Positions 24,980-33,345 of a stretch of 64,000 nt of DNA are shown here, one piece after another. The stretch is taken from positions 62,001 to 126,000 of the forward strand of contig CP115967.1 of assembly GCA_027941995.1 (NCBI GenBank), written 5' to 3'. Each line of letters starts with the position of its first letter. The stretch's first letter is position 1. The notes beneath the pieces were generated by a model, which did not search any database, was not told the DNA's origin, and saw nothing but the letters and a program-made list of their open reading frames with translations. Origin of the DNA: Erythrobacteraceae bacterium WH01K (GTDB taxonomy: Bacteria; Pseudomonadota; Alphaproteobacteria; Sphingomonadales; Sphingomonadaceae). The position numbers and the translations under genes are program-made.

Positions 24980-26776
24980 ATGAGCTTCATTCAGCTGCAG
25001 CGCGAACCGGGCATCCACTACCTCGCCGGGTATCAGAACTTCCGCACGTCGCCGGCTTTCGAACATCTTCTCGAGGCCAAATGCTTGCTCCGAAGCATTA
25101 CGACCGCAGGCGCCGTCGGATCGTCGCTTCACGTACCGCTGTCGGATTTCGCGATGTTCCCGATCGGCACGTTGTTCGGCTCGGGTAAAGCGATGATGCT
25201 GCGCAATCGCGGTCGCCGACGAACCCGCAGAACGATCCTTCTGGGCGACGAAGTCGAGATTTGGGACTTCGAGCGCCCGACCCTCGTCAGTCCGCAGAAG
25301 CACGCCAAACCCTTCGACCTGTCGATCCGCCAAACCGAGAAGGTGTTCATCGACCAGATCGAGGCCCTACACCCCCTCGGTTTGGCCCACGGCGAGCAGT
25401 TCCGGTTCATCTGCTCGGGGGTCAGCTTTCTGCTCGATACGCTTTCGCTGCGCTCCATCGTCTCGCAGAAGAGCCTCGCGGGCATGTTCGTCGACGAGGC
25501 GGAGACCGGAATCGACGAGAACGGTACCTACGTCATCACGCCGTTGCGTCCGTTTCAGAACGCGACCGCGACGCTGCAGATCGCGCTCCTGCTCACCAAT
25601 CCCGACCTAGCGGATTACATCCGTTTCTTCTTCCGGCGGGTCGGTGCGGCGATGCGCGGGGAACCCGCCGGGTCGGAAGGGGCGCTGACGTTCCGGGACG
25701 CCATGGACTGCACGATCGAAACCGAGCCGCTCGCGATCGGCCCGCCAGGAAACGAAAGAGCGGTCGACTATTGCGACCGGATCATCGCCGACCACCGCAA
25801 GCCGAATTTCAGGGATATCGTCGTCCGCATCCGCAATACGCGGGCGGACGAGCAGATCGAGCTGATCGAGGAGCTCCGCACCGAGGCGGAGCGAGAGAAG
25901 CTCAGGGTAGCGTCGAGCACCAAGGTCAAACGCTACCCGGCGGACAAGCGCACCGTTCGCCTTGGCCGCCTGGACGGCGATTTCGGGCGGCTGTTCCCCG
26001 AGTTCGCTAAGCTTGCCATGCGCTTCGATCGGCAAACCGTCCCCGCCGCGGAAGGCGATAGCCGACCGTCAAGGTTCGATCCTCAAAAGGATCGTCCCGA
26101 ATTCGTAACGCCGATCGTGTCGTCGGGGCTACCCGAACCCGGCGGCAAGGTCCCCCGGGCGGAGAGCGGGCCGGTCGAGACCGTCGTCTTTGAACGCCCG
26201 AGCCTGCCGACCCGGTTCCTCGCTACGAGCGATGCGCCGGGCCTCGAAGCGCGGATCGCGAAGCTCGACGACGTGCCGCTCTTGATGCGCGAGTTCTTCC
26301 TCGCGGGCTACTATATGACCGAGCATCGCTCGGCGACGAGCCTGCCGGAATACGATCTCGGACGCGGCGAAGAAGTGCTCTATCGGCTCCCACCGTCATG
26401 GGGTGGGTTCGCCGCGCCCGACGCGAAAGGTCTCACCCGCTTTGCGGCCGCCGTCCCGCTCGCCTTCGACCACGGCATAGTGTGGGCCATCGAGATCCTC
26501 AGGAACGATGCCAGCGAGGCGTTCGCCATGGGGCTCGTCGCGCAGTTCGACCGCGACGACGGGCTGAGCTTTCTTGGCCGGGCGCTGCGCAGCGTCTGCG
26601 ATCGCGTCGGTCGGCGGCGCGGCGACGATCCATCGGGCACCTTCCCGCGCGCCGACTTCCTCGACACGCGGATCGACACCGTCGTCCACAAGAAGACCGT
26701 CTGGGACGCGAGGACGCTGGCGCAGGTCATCCCGGCACGGGCCGAATTGCTCCTGTCGACCGAGCGGAACTTCTAG
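24980..26776 (+). CDS. TnsE-like protein of Tn7-like element 1 (598 residues)
   Basis: A 598-residue protein with a same-length copy at 52499-54295. By eye the middle resembles Tn7 TnsE: a helical stretch FRFICSGVSFLLDTLSLRS and the following ITPLRPFQNATATLQIALLL with TNPDLADYIRFFFRR correspond in pattern to the TnsE segment before its DNA-binding C-terminal domain. The last 160 residues (WGGFAAPDAKGL, FDHGIVWAIEILRND, DDGLSFLGRALRSV) would be the C-terminal domain. It is convergent with tniQ and the stop codons share CTAG. TnsE steers Tn7 to replicating or conjugating DNA. Length and context fit; homology is inferred. Confidence 0.5.
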   Translation: MSFIQLQREPGIHYLAGYQNFRTSPAFEHLLEAKCLLRSITTAGAVGSSLHVPLSDFAMFPIGTLFGSGKAMMLRNRGRRRTRRTILLGDEVEIWDFERPTLVSPQKHAKPFDLSIRQTEKVFIDQIEALHPLGLAHGEQFRFICSGVSFLLDTLSLRSIVSQKSLAGMFVDEAETGIDENGTYVITPLRPFQNATATLQIALLLTNPDLADYIRFFFRRVGAAMRGEPAGSEGALTFRDAMDCTIETEPLAIGPPGNERAVDYCDRIIADHRKPNFRDIVVRIRNTRADEQIELIEELRTEAEREKLRVASSTKVKRYPADKRTVRLGRLDGDFGRLFPEFAKLAMRFDRQTVPAAEGDSRPSRFDPQKDRPEFVTPIVSSGLPEPGGKVPRAESGPVETVVFERPSLPTRFLATSDAPGLEARIAKLDDVPLLMREFFLAGYYMTEHRSATSLPEYDLGRGEEVLYRLPPSWGGFAAPDAKGLTRFAAAVPLAFDHGIVWAIEILRNDASEAFAMGLVAQFDRDDGLSFLGRALRSVCDRVGRRRGDDPSGTFPRADFLDTRIDTVVHKKTVWDARTLAQVIPARAELLLSTERNF

Positions 26777-27750
26777 CGCGCGTTCGAGGAACCGGGGCGA
26801 AGATAGGTGTCGAGAACGTGGCGCAGCGCGAAGGGTGTCTGGACGCCCGGCTCCTCCGGCACGATCCAGCTTGCCCAGGCGCGCGCCTCGCCGCACGGAC
26901 CGACGAGGCCGAACGGCCATCCCCGCAGCAGCCGGCTGACCCCGCGCATCACGCCGTGCGCAGCGCTGACGGTCATGGACCGGATACTGGGGTTCGCAGT
27001 CCTGTAGTCGAGGTCGATCTCCCCGATCGAAGGATGCAGCGCTTCGCGGACGCGCTTGCCCCAGCGTTTGGCAGCGATCGCTCGGAAGAGCGCCAGCTGG
27101 ATAGCGAAGAAGGCGATCGGATGGATCCCGTGCAGATGGGGCCAAGCCACCGCGCGTCCGTCTAACACCGCTTCGTTATGCGCCTGCAGGACGAGCACGC
27201 TCGGAGCGGCGATGGACGCGGAAAGGGCGGAAAGGTCGAGGCCGCACCCGTCGCAATGGCGGAAGCCCGAGCGGTGTGGCTGGTATGGGGCATCGCAGTC
27301 CGGGCAGGCGTCCATCAGCACGGCGGCGTGCTTCGTGCATGCTGGAAAGAGCCGCAGCCGCCAGGTCAGCGGCAAATAGGGGGTGTCGTCGGCGAGGCAA
27401 TGTGGACAGAAGGCCTGCCCGTGCGCCTTGCGGAACCGGTGGCGCACGCCGAGTGGCACCACCATGAACGACTGGTTGGCGCCGGAGATGGATTCGGCGA
27501 GAACGCCTTCGTAGGCGCCGAGCGTCGTGCGCCGGCAACGCTCGAGCGGTGTTCCCGTCTTCACCGCCAGAGCTCGGACGAGCTCCGGCGATGCGACGAG
27601 ATCGCCATCCCTGGTCCAGAACTCGAGGCCGGGCGCGAGTTCCTTCATCAGCGAGTGGTGCTTGGTACCCTTTGCCGCGGCAATGCGGATCAGCCAGGAG
27701 CTGACCGATTCCCGTGGCAATGGGCTTGGACGGATATGCCAGCGGCTCAC
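26773..27750 (-). CDS. tniQ: TniQ/TnsD-family target-selection protein, element 1
   Basis: A 325-residue protein starting at the GTG that overlaps the tnsC stop (GTGA), an arrangement also present in copy 2. N-terminal WHIRPSPLPRESVSSWLIRIA is the TniQ signature. Two zinc knuckles follow: FCPHCLADDTPYLPLTWRLRLFPACTKH and CPDCDAPYQPHRSGFRHCDGCG. TniQ/TnsD proteins recruit TnsC to the target site. At this length it resembles short TniQ forms rather than long sequence-specific TnsD. Fourth gene of the tnsBC-tniQ operon. Confidence 0.85.
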   Translation of the reverse strand: MSRWHIRPSPLPRESVSSWLIRIAAAKGTKHHSLMKELAPGLEFWTRDGDLVASPELVRALAVKTGTPLERCRRTTLGAYEGVLAESISGANQSFMVVPLGVRHRFRKAHGQAFCPHCLADDTPYLPLTWRLRLFPACTKHAAVLMDACPDCDAPYQPHRSGFRHCDGCGLDLSALSASIAAPSVLVLQAHNEAVLDGRAVAWPHLHGIHPIAFFAIQLALFRAIAAKRWGKRVREALHPSIGEIDLDYRTANPSIRSMTVSAAHGVMRGVSRLLRGWPFGLVGPCGEARAWASWIVPEEPGVQTPFALRHVLDTYLRPGSSNAR

Positions 27751-28670
27751 GCCGGTTCGCATTCCCTGGACGTCTTCACTTCGAGCCGATCGATGACGTC
27801 GCAGGCGCGCTCGGAAAGCGGTACCCACGCCATGTCCTCGAGGGTCTTCGCGTCGATCACCTCGCGGCCGCTTTGGATGGCCATACGCGCCGCGAGAAGC
27901 ATCACCCGCCGGATATGGCCGATGACGTGATCTCCCTTCTCGAGGATGGTCTCGACGAGCTTGGGATCAGCCACGACATGCGACGTCTTGCGCAGCGGCA
28001 GACGCACCTCGATGTTATGGATCAACACGTTCGCCTCGTCGCCACGGTTCCACGGCGGCAGCGCGATCTGCTCGAAGCGACGCTGGAGTTGCGGATCGTC
28101 GTTCAGGATATCGACGCCCGGCGGCGTCCCGAACAGGGCGACACCGCACCCGCAATCCTCGCCGATCGACTTCACCATGTTCTTGAGCGCCTCGCGGTTG
28201 CGATGGGTCCCGTTGGCGAGATCCTGGAACTCGTCGATGATGAGCAGCCTCGTTCGCATCGTCCTCAGAACTGCGTAGGCCATGGAGGTGAGATGCGAGG
28301 TCGACCATCGCAGATTGAAGGGCTCCGCGACGTAGCGCAGGATGCGGATCGCAAACTCGCGAACCGACGCTTCGCCCGGCATTGAGACCCGCACCACATC
28401 GGCGCGGTCCGCATCGCCCGTTATGCCGGTCTGTACCGGATGCAGCGACGCGAAATGCTTCGAGATGGTGCTCTTGCCGTTGTAGCTGCGCCCGAACACT
28501 GCGATGCTGTGCTCGTGCGGCTCGGGAGCCTCGAGGATCGCCCGAAGGCGATCCTCGATTTCCATCATGCGCGGATGGTGGATGGTCTGCGGCTCGGCGA
28601 GGTAGGCGAGCCGGGTGGCATCGTCCGCGAGGCGCAGGTCGTCGAGGGATGTGGTGTTGTTGCAGGTCAT
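27747..28670 (-). CDS. tnsC: TnsC/TniB AAA+ regulator, element 1
   Basis: A 307-residue AAA+ ATPase starting at the ATG that overlaps the tnsB stop by four bases. Walker A is FGRSYNGKST (near 65-72), Walker B LLIIDEFQDL, sensor region VALFGTPPGVDIL, and the arginine-rich LQRRFEQI block follows. TnsC polymerises on DNA with ATP and links target selectors to the transposase. The open frame runs much further upstream but the upstream part is tnsB in another frame. It is closely similar to 55266-56192. Confidence 0.9.
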   Translation of the reverse strand: MTCNNTTSLDDLRLADDATRLAYLAEPQTIHHPRMMEIEDRLRAILEAPEPHEHSIAVFGRSYNGKSTISKHFASLHPVQTGITGDADRADVVRVSMPGEASVREFAIRILRYVAEPFNLRWSTSHLTSMAYAVLRTMRTRLLIIDEFQDLANGTHRNREALKNMVKSIGEDCGCGVALFGTPPGVDILNDDPQLQRRFEQIALPPWNRGDEANVLIHNIEVRLPLRKTSHVVADPKLVETILEKGDHVIGHIRRVMLLAARMAIQSGREVIDAKTLEDMAWVPLSERACDVIDRLEVKTSRECEPA

Positions 28671-30430
28671 TGGACGGCTCCACTGGAGGGAAGGATGGTG
28701 ATGCTGGCGGGGTCGATCCTGACGACCGGGACCGGCGGAAGAGGCGACTGCTCGGGCGCCGGCAACCGGTTTCGGCCACGCTCGCGCTTCACCGCGTTCT
28801 GTGCGATCTTGCGCTGCTTCGCCCGGTCGAGCTTGGACCTCGGGTTCACGACCTTGGCGTGGCGGGCGGCTTCGGCGCGCTCCTTCTCGATGATGCCGAG
28901 AATGCCCGTCGCCGTCACCCGGCCGCGTTTCCTGAGCTTGGCCTTGAAGTCGGCCCGCGCCCGTTCCCACTCGGCGACGGTGATCGCTTGGTCCTCGGTG
29001 AGCGCGTCGCGAAGCTCGATGTAGCGACCGTTGCGAGGGTCCTCGACAAACGCGCGGCTGACGTCGGCGGGGTCGCGTTTGACGTTGAGCATCGTCCCCT
29101 TGGCGGCGTTTAGAAGGGGCTGGAGCTCGCGCGCGGTGTAGCTGAGGTAGCTGACGCGGAACCCGTACTTCTCGAGCTTGCGCTTTTCGGTCTTCAGAAA
29201 GTCGAGATAGAAGGCCTGCGGATCGTCGACGCGCCGGGGATCGCCATATTGCGCGACCCCCAGGTTCCACTTCTCCGCCGGCGTCATCCCCAGCGTCGGA
29301 TGGATGCGGTACGGGTATTCGCCCACGAAGTACCGCACCATCGCCTCGAGGTATTCATCGAGCGTCAGGCTCGCGGTCTCGGTGGGATCAATGCGATCTT
29401 TCTCCCGCCTTGTGGAGCTGAAGATGGTGTTGCCCGGCAGCTTGCGGGTCTGCGTCATCGCGGTGCCGATCATCCGCTCGACGATCCCGCCGTGATGCGG
29501 CTGCGAGCGGTGCGAGAGGTCGATCCGCCACTTGCCGCACCCCCGGTGGAAGGACTTTGACGTGAAGTCGACGCCGCGGTCGACGAAGATTGCCGAGGGT
29601 ACGCCGAACCACGGCCAGTCGATCCCCTCGATGCCTTTGGCGGCGAGCCAGCCATCCTTGGGCAGGCAGGCGATCGCCATGGCCTCGGCCAGTTCCTCGA
29701 CGCTCGGATAACCGAACGTCACGTGGATACCCAGGGGCAGGCGCGAGAACTCGTCGACCACCATGGTGAAGGTTGGGCGACCGAGCGAGATCCACAGCTC
29801 CTCTGAGATGAGGTGCACGTCACTGTAGGTGTGGTCGATCTGCACCCGCTCGAGCGGATAGGTGCAGAGCGGGGTCGAACCCTTGTCGCGGTCGTACTTG
29901 TCCGCGGCCGCCTGCGCGCCGTTCTTGTGCGCGTAGCGGACGCGCACGTCGAGCGATTCCCAGCGGCGCCTGATGGTCCGATCGGACGGCGGCTCGATAC
30001 CCGCCTTCGCGCAGGCCTTCTGCACGTTGTCGATGTAGACCGTGACCTGCTGGCCCCTGTAGCGGCGCTGTTTCAGGAACTTCTTGAGCTCGCCCTCGAC
30101 GATTTCCTCGACCGCCGGATCGAGCTTGGAATGCCAGGCGCGCTTGGTCGGGACCTTGAAGAGCGCCATGGCGTGCCCAGCGTCCTCGTAGGCCTTGAGC
30201 TTGCGATAGAACTTGGAGGTCGACCATTCGAGCATGCGAGCGGCTTTCTTCGCGTTCTCGCGGGTGCGAGCACCGCGACGAAACGCGTCGATGACGTCGG
30301 CCTCGAAGCTAGTGCGCTGCCAGTCGGCGTCACTGATCGTTTCGACAGTGATCTGGTGATCAGGACCGACAGTCGTGACCTGGAGGACGTCCTTCGCCAA
30401 GGCGGGGGTGGTCTTCTTACGATTAGACAT
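28667..30430 (-). CDS. tnsB: TnsB/TniA DDE transposase, element 1
   Basis: A 587-residue Mu/Tn7-type transposase. Start at MSNRKKT, 10-11 bases after a GGAG that is conserved before copy 2; the longer reading from 30505 is not conserved. N-terminal HTH domains lead into the rve catalytic core: Asp in VQIDHTYSD (near 193), Asp in IFVDRGVDF (near 282), Glu in GGIVERMIG 34 residues later. The basic C-terminus (KRERGRNR) and the final segment contact TnsC in relatives. All catalytic residues are intact, so the element could be active. Confidence 0.92.
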   Translation of the reverse strand: MSNRKKTTPALAKDVLQVTTVGPDHQITVETISDADWQRTSFEADVIDAFRRGARTRENAKKAARMLEWSTSKFYRKLKAYEDAGHAMALFKVPTKRAWHSKLDPAVEEIVEGELKKFLKQRRYRGQQVTVYIDNVQKACAKAGIEPPSDRTIRRRWESLDVRVRYAHKNGAQAAADKYDRDKGSTPLCTYPLERVQIDHTYSDVHLISEELWISLGRPTFTMVVDEFSRLPLGIHVTFGYPSVEELAEAMAIACLPKDGWLAAKGIEGIDWPWFGVPSAIFVDRGVDFTSKSFHRGCGKWRIDLSHRSQPHHGGIVERMIGTAMTQTRKLPGNTIFSSTRREKDRIDPTETASLTLDEYLEAMVRYFVGEYPYRIHPTLGMTPAEKWNLGVAQYGDPRRVDDPQAFYLDFLKTEKRKLEKYGFRVSYLSYTARELQPLLNAAKGTMLNVKRDPADVSRAFVEDPRNGRYIELRDALTEDQAITVAEWERARADFKAKLRKRGRVTATGILGIIEKERAEAARHAKVVNPRSKLDRAKQRKIAQNAVKRERGRNRLPAPEQSPLPPVPVVRIDPASITILPSSGAVQ

Positions 30431-30567
30431 TTGAATGTACTCCTTCTTTTGAGAACGGAGCACGAGCCGGAAAAAGGGCGCACGCGACCGGCGCCAGGCG
30501 CGCAATGGCGCTTGACTTGGGGCCGCTTTTCGGGGATGACGAGGGTGCTTGGGGTCCTAGTATCCCG

Positions 30568-30599
30568 AAAAGGCCTGGCTCCTCGGAGCCGGGCTTTTT
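30568..30599 (-). terminator. bidirectional intrinsic terminator, element 1
   Basis: Stem GCCTGGCTCC with GGAGCCGGGC, A-run on one side and T-run on the other. It lies between the small HTH gene and tnsB, so it would stop transcripts of the HTH gene before tnsB. The same hairpin is kept at 58090-58121. Confidence 0.7.
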
Positions 30600-30641
30600 C
30601 CATTTCGTGCTGATCAAATTCAGTTGTTTGGCACGAGCTGT

Positions 30642-30887
30642 CTACATACACTTCTCCTCATCGATCGCGCGCAGCCACTCGGCCACGTCTTGGGTGAAGG
30701 CGAACGTTCCGCTCCGGTCCGGTAGCTTGAAAACGTGGACGCCGAGGCGTCCTCGCTGTTTGGCCTTGCGAAAGGCAGCCGCGCTCGGAAATCCGAGGGA
30801 TTTCCACAGTGCCCCGCCGGTCAGAAACGGTCCCGATCCGTCGACCAGGTGTTCCGCCAGCTTGGTACCGGACGCCTTCGAAGCCAT
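30642..30887 (-). CDS. small excisionase-like DNA-binding protein, element 1
   Basis: An 81-residue protein starting MASKASGT, the start shared with copy 2; a longer reading to 30959 is not conserved. The pattern LTGGALWKSLGFPSAAAFRKAKQRGRLGVHVFKL, then TFAFTQDVAEWL, looks like a small winged-helix or MerR/Xis-type fold. It is divergent from the unknown gene at 31014 and upstream of the transposase operon with a terminator between. Probably a regulator or architectural protein of the element; the function is inferred. Confidence 0.6.
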   Translation of the reverse strand: MASKASGTKLAEHLVDGSGPFLTGGALWKSLGFPSAAAFRKAKQRGRLGVHVFKLPDRSGTFAFTQDVAEWLRAIDEEKCM

Positions 30888-31013
30888 ATTCACGCTAGTC
30901 CTTTTCGGGTCGGAGAATCGCCAGTTGGCATGCATGTCACGCTCGTTACGCTTGTCCAAACGACGTAATTGGGGCCAAATTTGTCGCCTGATCGAACTGC
31001 GAGTCGAAGAGCG

Positions 31014-31793
31014 ATGGAGTATCGGAAGAGAGCGAAGACCGAATGGACCCTGACCCGGTGGGTCATGGCCTGCGTCGACTTCCGCGCGACGCCCGAAGAC
31101 GCAGAATGGATCAGAAACGAGCTCAATTGCAGCAAGGATACATTACGGCACTATCGCCTGGGCGAGCGTCGCATCCGATGCGATGTGCAGGCCTCCGTTC
31201 TCGATCGGTTGGACGGACGCTTTCCCGGAACCGCTGCGATGCTTCGCGGACCGATGGCGCAGATCCTGATGCGCCGTGAACTAGGGCCGGGCGGTTTGAG
31301 GGCAGCGATCAGGCAGCTGTCAGATCCCTGCCGCACACTTCTGCTTATGCTCGGTTACGGCTCGGATCGGGGCGAGATCGATCCCGCCGTCCGGCTCGAA
31401 GAGACGCTCAATTACCTGCTGCGATACAGCGCTTTCGAGACGCTCGAGGCCATCGTCTTCATGCTCGCGTGGTGCGACGAGATCGGCGATGAAGCTTCGT
31501 GGACGACGATTTGCTGTCGGTATCGTGCGGCGCTCCCGAACATGCTGTTCGAGGGCATTCCGGAACACCACCACCCTCTGCTCGACGCGATCGACGATTA
31601 TGCTCGAACCATAGAGTTTCGCTACGCGCGGCGGGTCCGATCGAAGCGCAGCTGGCGCACGGCCATCCCGAAGGCCAGGAAAATCCGGAAGCAGGGCGCG
31701 ATTGCTGTCCAGCAGCATTGGGAGGCCTGTCCCAAAGAGGTAACCTTCCGCATCAATCCGCCATCCGAGGACACGATGAGAACTAGCTCCTGA
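31014..31793 (+). CDS. conserved element-associated protein of unknown function, element 1
   Basis: A 259-residue protein from MEYRKRAKTEW, the start that matches copy 2. The N-terminal portion (TEWTLTRWVMACVDFRATPEDAEWIRNEL, then LRHYRLGERRIRCD) is basic and helical and could bind DNA. The rest is helical with paired Trp and Cys (MLAWCDEIGDEASWTTICCRY). Family not recognised. It lies between the small HTH gene and tnsA, reads opposite to both, and is kept at the same place in element 2, where it is broken by a stop codon. Confidence 0.65.
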   Translation: MEYRKRAKTEWTLTRWVMACVDFRATPEDAEWIRNELNCSKDTLRHYRLGERRIRCDVQASVLDRLDGRFPGTAAMLRGPMAQILMRRELGPGGLRAAIRQLSDPCRTLLLMLGYGSDRGEIDPAVRLEETLNYLLRYSAFETLEAIVFMLAWCDEIGDEASWTTICCRYRAALPNMLFEGIPEHHHPLLDAIDDYARTIEFRYARRVRSKRSWRTAIPKARKIRKQGAIAVQQHWEACPKEVTFRINPPSEDTMRTSS

Positions 31794-31819
31794 AGGCAGG
31801 AAATTCGGCTCCGTACTGG

Positions 31820-32545
31820 TTACCGTAGAAAGACCCTACGGCGCGGTCCGCGGCTTAGAATGGCGTCCTCGTCCCATTCGCGCGTGATATCGAACCAGAG
31901 TTCATCAATAGCACACGCATGCAGCGCCGCCGAAATGATCTCGCTCCTCACATGGCCAAGCCGCTCGACGTTCGCGATCACCGATCCGAGCTTCGCAGGA
32001 AACTCGCCGAGCCTGCCCGACAGTATGAGGTCGAGCAACGAGGGGGCCGGCTTGTGCGCTGCGCGGTCCAGGATTGCTTTTGCATTCGGCAGGCCCTTCT
32101 CGATCAGCTTCTCGTCGGTCACTAGGAGGAACGAGCAGTCCGTCTGTTCGCGGCACCAGCGCATCATCGCGACGTGCGCGCGGCCAGCGGCAGACGCGCT
32201 TCCTGCCGCCGCGATGCGATCGGCTTCGCGGCGCTCCTTCACCTCGACGATGTAGCGGTAGCGCCGGTCCTCGCGATCGTTGATCTCGACGAGATAATCG
32301 GGCGTATAGACCCGTGTCCGTTCGTCGATGAGATCGCGGAATTCGATGGAGAAAGGCTCCCACGCGATGTGCCGCACCTCGTTCGCGAAATCGCAAAGTT
32401 GGACGAATCCACGCTCGATCGAGGACTGGAAGGCGACCCTATTCGCGCCGTTTCGGAAGCTGTAGAAGCCGGTTTCCGCGCTGGTGCGCGCGGGTTTTCT
32501 GCTCCGCGCAGAAGGAGTTATCCGTACGTGGTCAACTAGTCTCAC
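31820..32545 (-). CDS. tnsA: TnsA-like endonuclease, element 1
   Basis: A 241-residue protein with a PD-(D/E)xK fold like Tn7 TnsA. The catalytic Glu is in SSIERGFVQLCDF, the Asp in VYTPDYLVEI, and Glu-x-Lys in YIVEVKERRE. TnsA cuts the 5' ends of the transposon so that, with TnsB, the element excises fully (cut-and-paste). The start is GTG inside an inverted repeat shared with copy 2. It is 274 bases from the small HTH gene's ORF across the divergent unknown gene, not in one operon with tnsB. Confidence 0.85.
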   Translation of the reverse strand: MRLVDHVRITPSARSRKPARTSAETGFYSFRNGANRVAFQSSIERGFVQLCDFANEVRHIAWEPFSIEFRDLIDERTRVYTPDYLVEINDREDRRYRYIVEVKERREADRIAAAGSASAAGRAHVAMMRWCREQTDCSFLLVTDEKLIEKGLPNAKAILDRAAHKPAPSLLDLILSGRLGEFPAKLGSVIANVERLGHVRSEIISAALHACAIDELWFDITREWDEDAILSRGPRRRVFLR

Positions 32546-32559
32546 CGACTATGACCACG
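32527..32559. promoter_or_regulatory. inverted repeat across the tnsA start, element 1
   Basis: Arms CGTGGTCA and TGACCACG are 17 bases apart and straddle the tnsA start codon. Element 2 has the same arrangement with one arm mismatch (60047-60079). Likely an operator or a transposase-binding site used for autoregulation. Confidence 0.5.
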
Positions 32560-32658
32560 CCGATTTCGAGCCGGCGAAATGGACACGCCGTCTCACAAAA
32601 GGGTTCGAATCGGGGCAAATTGCACCCGGTTGAGTCGCACCATTTGTGGAAGTTATCA
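32560..32658. mobile_element. right end of Tn7-like element 1
   Basis: About 100 bases between tnsA and the point where similarity to element 2 stops. Read inward, the terminus is TGATAACTTCC followed by TGCGACTCA, GGG and TGAGAC words; the same order occurs at 60178 inward (TGATAATTTCC, TGCGACTCA, TTGAGAC). The terminal TGATAA supplies the stop codon of the interrupted nuclease gene, which fixes the boundary near 32658. Confidence 0.65.
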
Positions 32659-32991
32659 AGCGCGGACCATCTGGTCGCCAATCGATCCCCGTGAATTCGT
32701 GACAATCGCGAGCGTCCGACCATAGCGATCGGTATCTTGGCGAATGATGTTGTAGCGCTCCGAATTCAAAAGGGTCACCAGCCTATCCCTTGCACGCACC
32801 GCTAGCCGACGCTCGCTTTCGCAGGCGCCGTCGAGTTCTGGTGTATCGATGTCGGCGATACGTATCCGTTCGCGCGCCACGATGAAGCTGTCGCCATCGT
32901 GGACGCATGTGATCCGCACCCCTGAGGGAGGACAGACCCCGATAGGAGAGCTCGCTGCCAGGATGGCGAGAAGAAAGCTCACCGCTCGCAT
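32656..32991 (-). pseudogene. thermonuclease-like gene, 3' end cut off by element 1
   Basis: The 111 residues left have a signal peptide (MRAVSFLLAILAASSPIG) and the core of the staphylococcal-nuclease fold: VHDGDSFIV, IRIADIDTPELDG and DRYGRTLAIV with the catalytic Asp, Glu and Arg. The family normally continues after LVRAG with about 15-25 residues ending near a Cys; here the frame stops right after MVRA because the element terminus follows. It overlaps the excalibur gene by 13 bases, so both belonged to one operon. Activity of the shortened protein is uncertain. Confidence 0.75.
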
Positions 32992-33335
32992 CCAATACCA
33001 TCGTTATCGCGATCTAGATGTCGGCCGTAGCCTGGTTGTCCTCTTCGTACCGGCGCTGCACCGGCGGCACGAGCGGCAGCGCAATTTGGATAGTACACTT
33101 CGCCGCTCGGGGTTCTTGTCGGTTTGCTAGCTGCGCGACCGCCATGGCAATGTCGACCGCCGTTCTTGCGATCGTTGTGACAGCCATCAGCGGCCGTGCG
33201 TCCAGGATGCGCGGATGCAGCCGAGGAGGCTAGAAACGCGACGATACCCACAAGCATGGCCACTTGAACGATGAGCAGGAACGCGAATTCCGCCTTCATA
33301 CTCCAGGGCGTCTTTGCTTCGCCGTTTTCCTTCAT
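32979..33335 (-). CDS. excalibur-domain secreted/membrane protein
   Basis: A 118-residue protein from the ATG at 33335 (MKENGEAKTPW). One hydrophobic helix (FAFLLIVQVAMLVGIVAFLA) serves as signal or anchor. A YHYH-like block (HPGRTAADGCHNDRKNGGRHCHG) and a C-terminal excalibur domain (YYPNCAAARAAG, HLDRDNDGIGCE) follow. The DRDNDGIGCE loop binds calcium in relatives. Such proteins often accompany thermonuclease-like proteins, as here. Confidence 0.8.
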   Translation of the reverse strand: MKENGEAKTPWSMKAEFAFLLIVQVAMLVGIVAFLASSAASAHPGRTAADGCHNDRKNGGRHCHGGRAASKPTRTPSGEVYYPNCAAARAAGAAPVRRGQPGYGRHLDRDNDGIGCER

Positions 33336-33345
33336 GCTTTTCCCG

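Noticed and set aside
28670-29270. N-terminal 200-residue extension of TnsC in element 1
   Set aside because: The extension lies in tnsB out of frame and is absent in element 2. The ATG overlapping the tnsB stop gives proteins of 307 and 308 residues.
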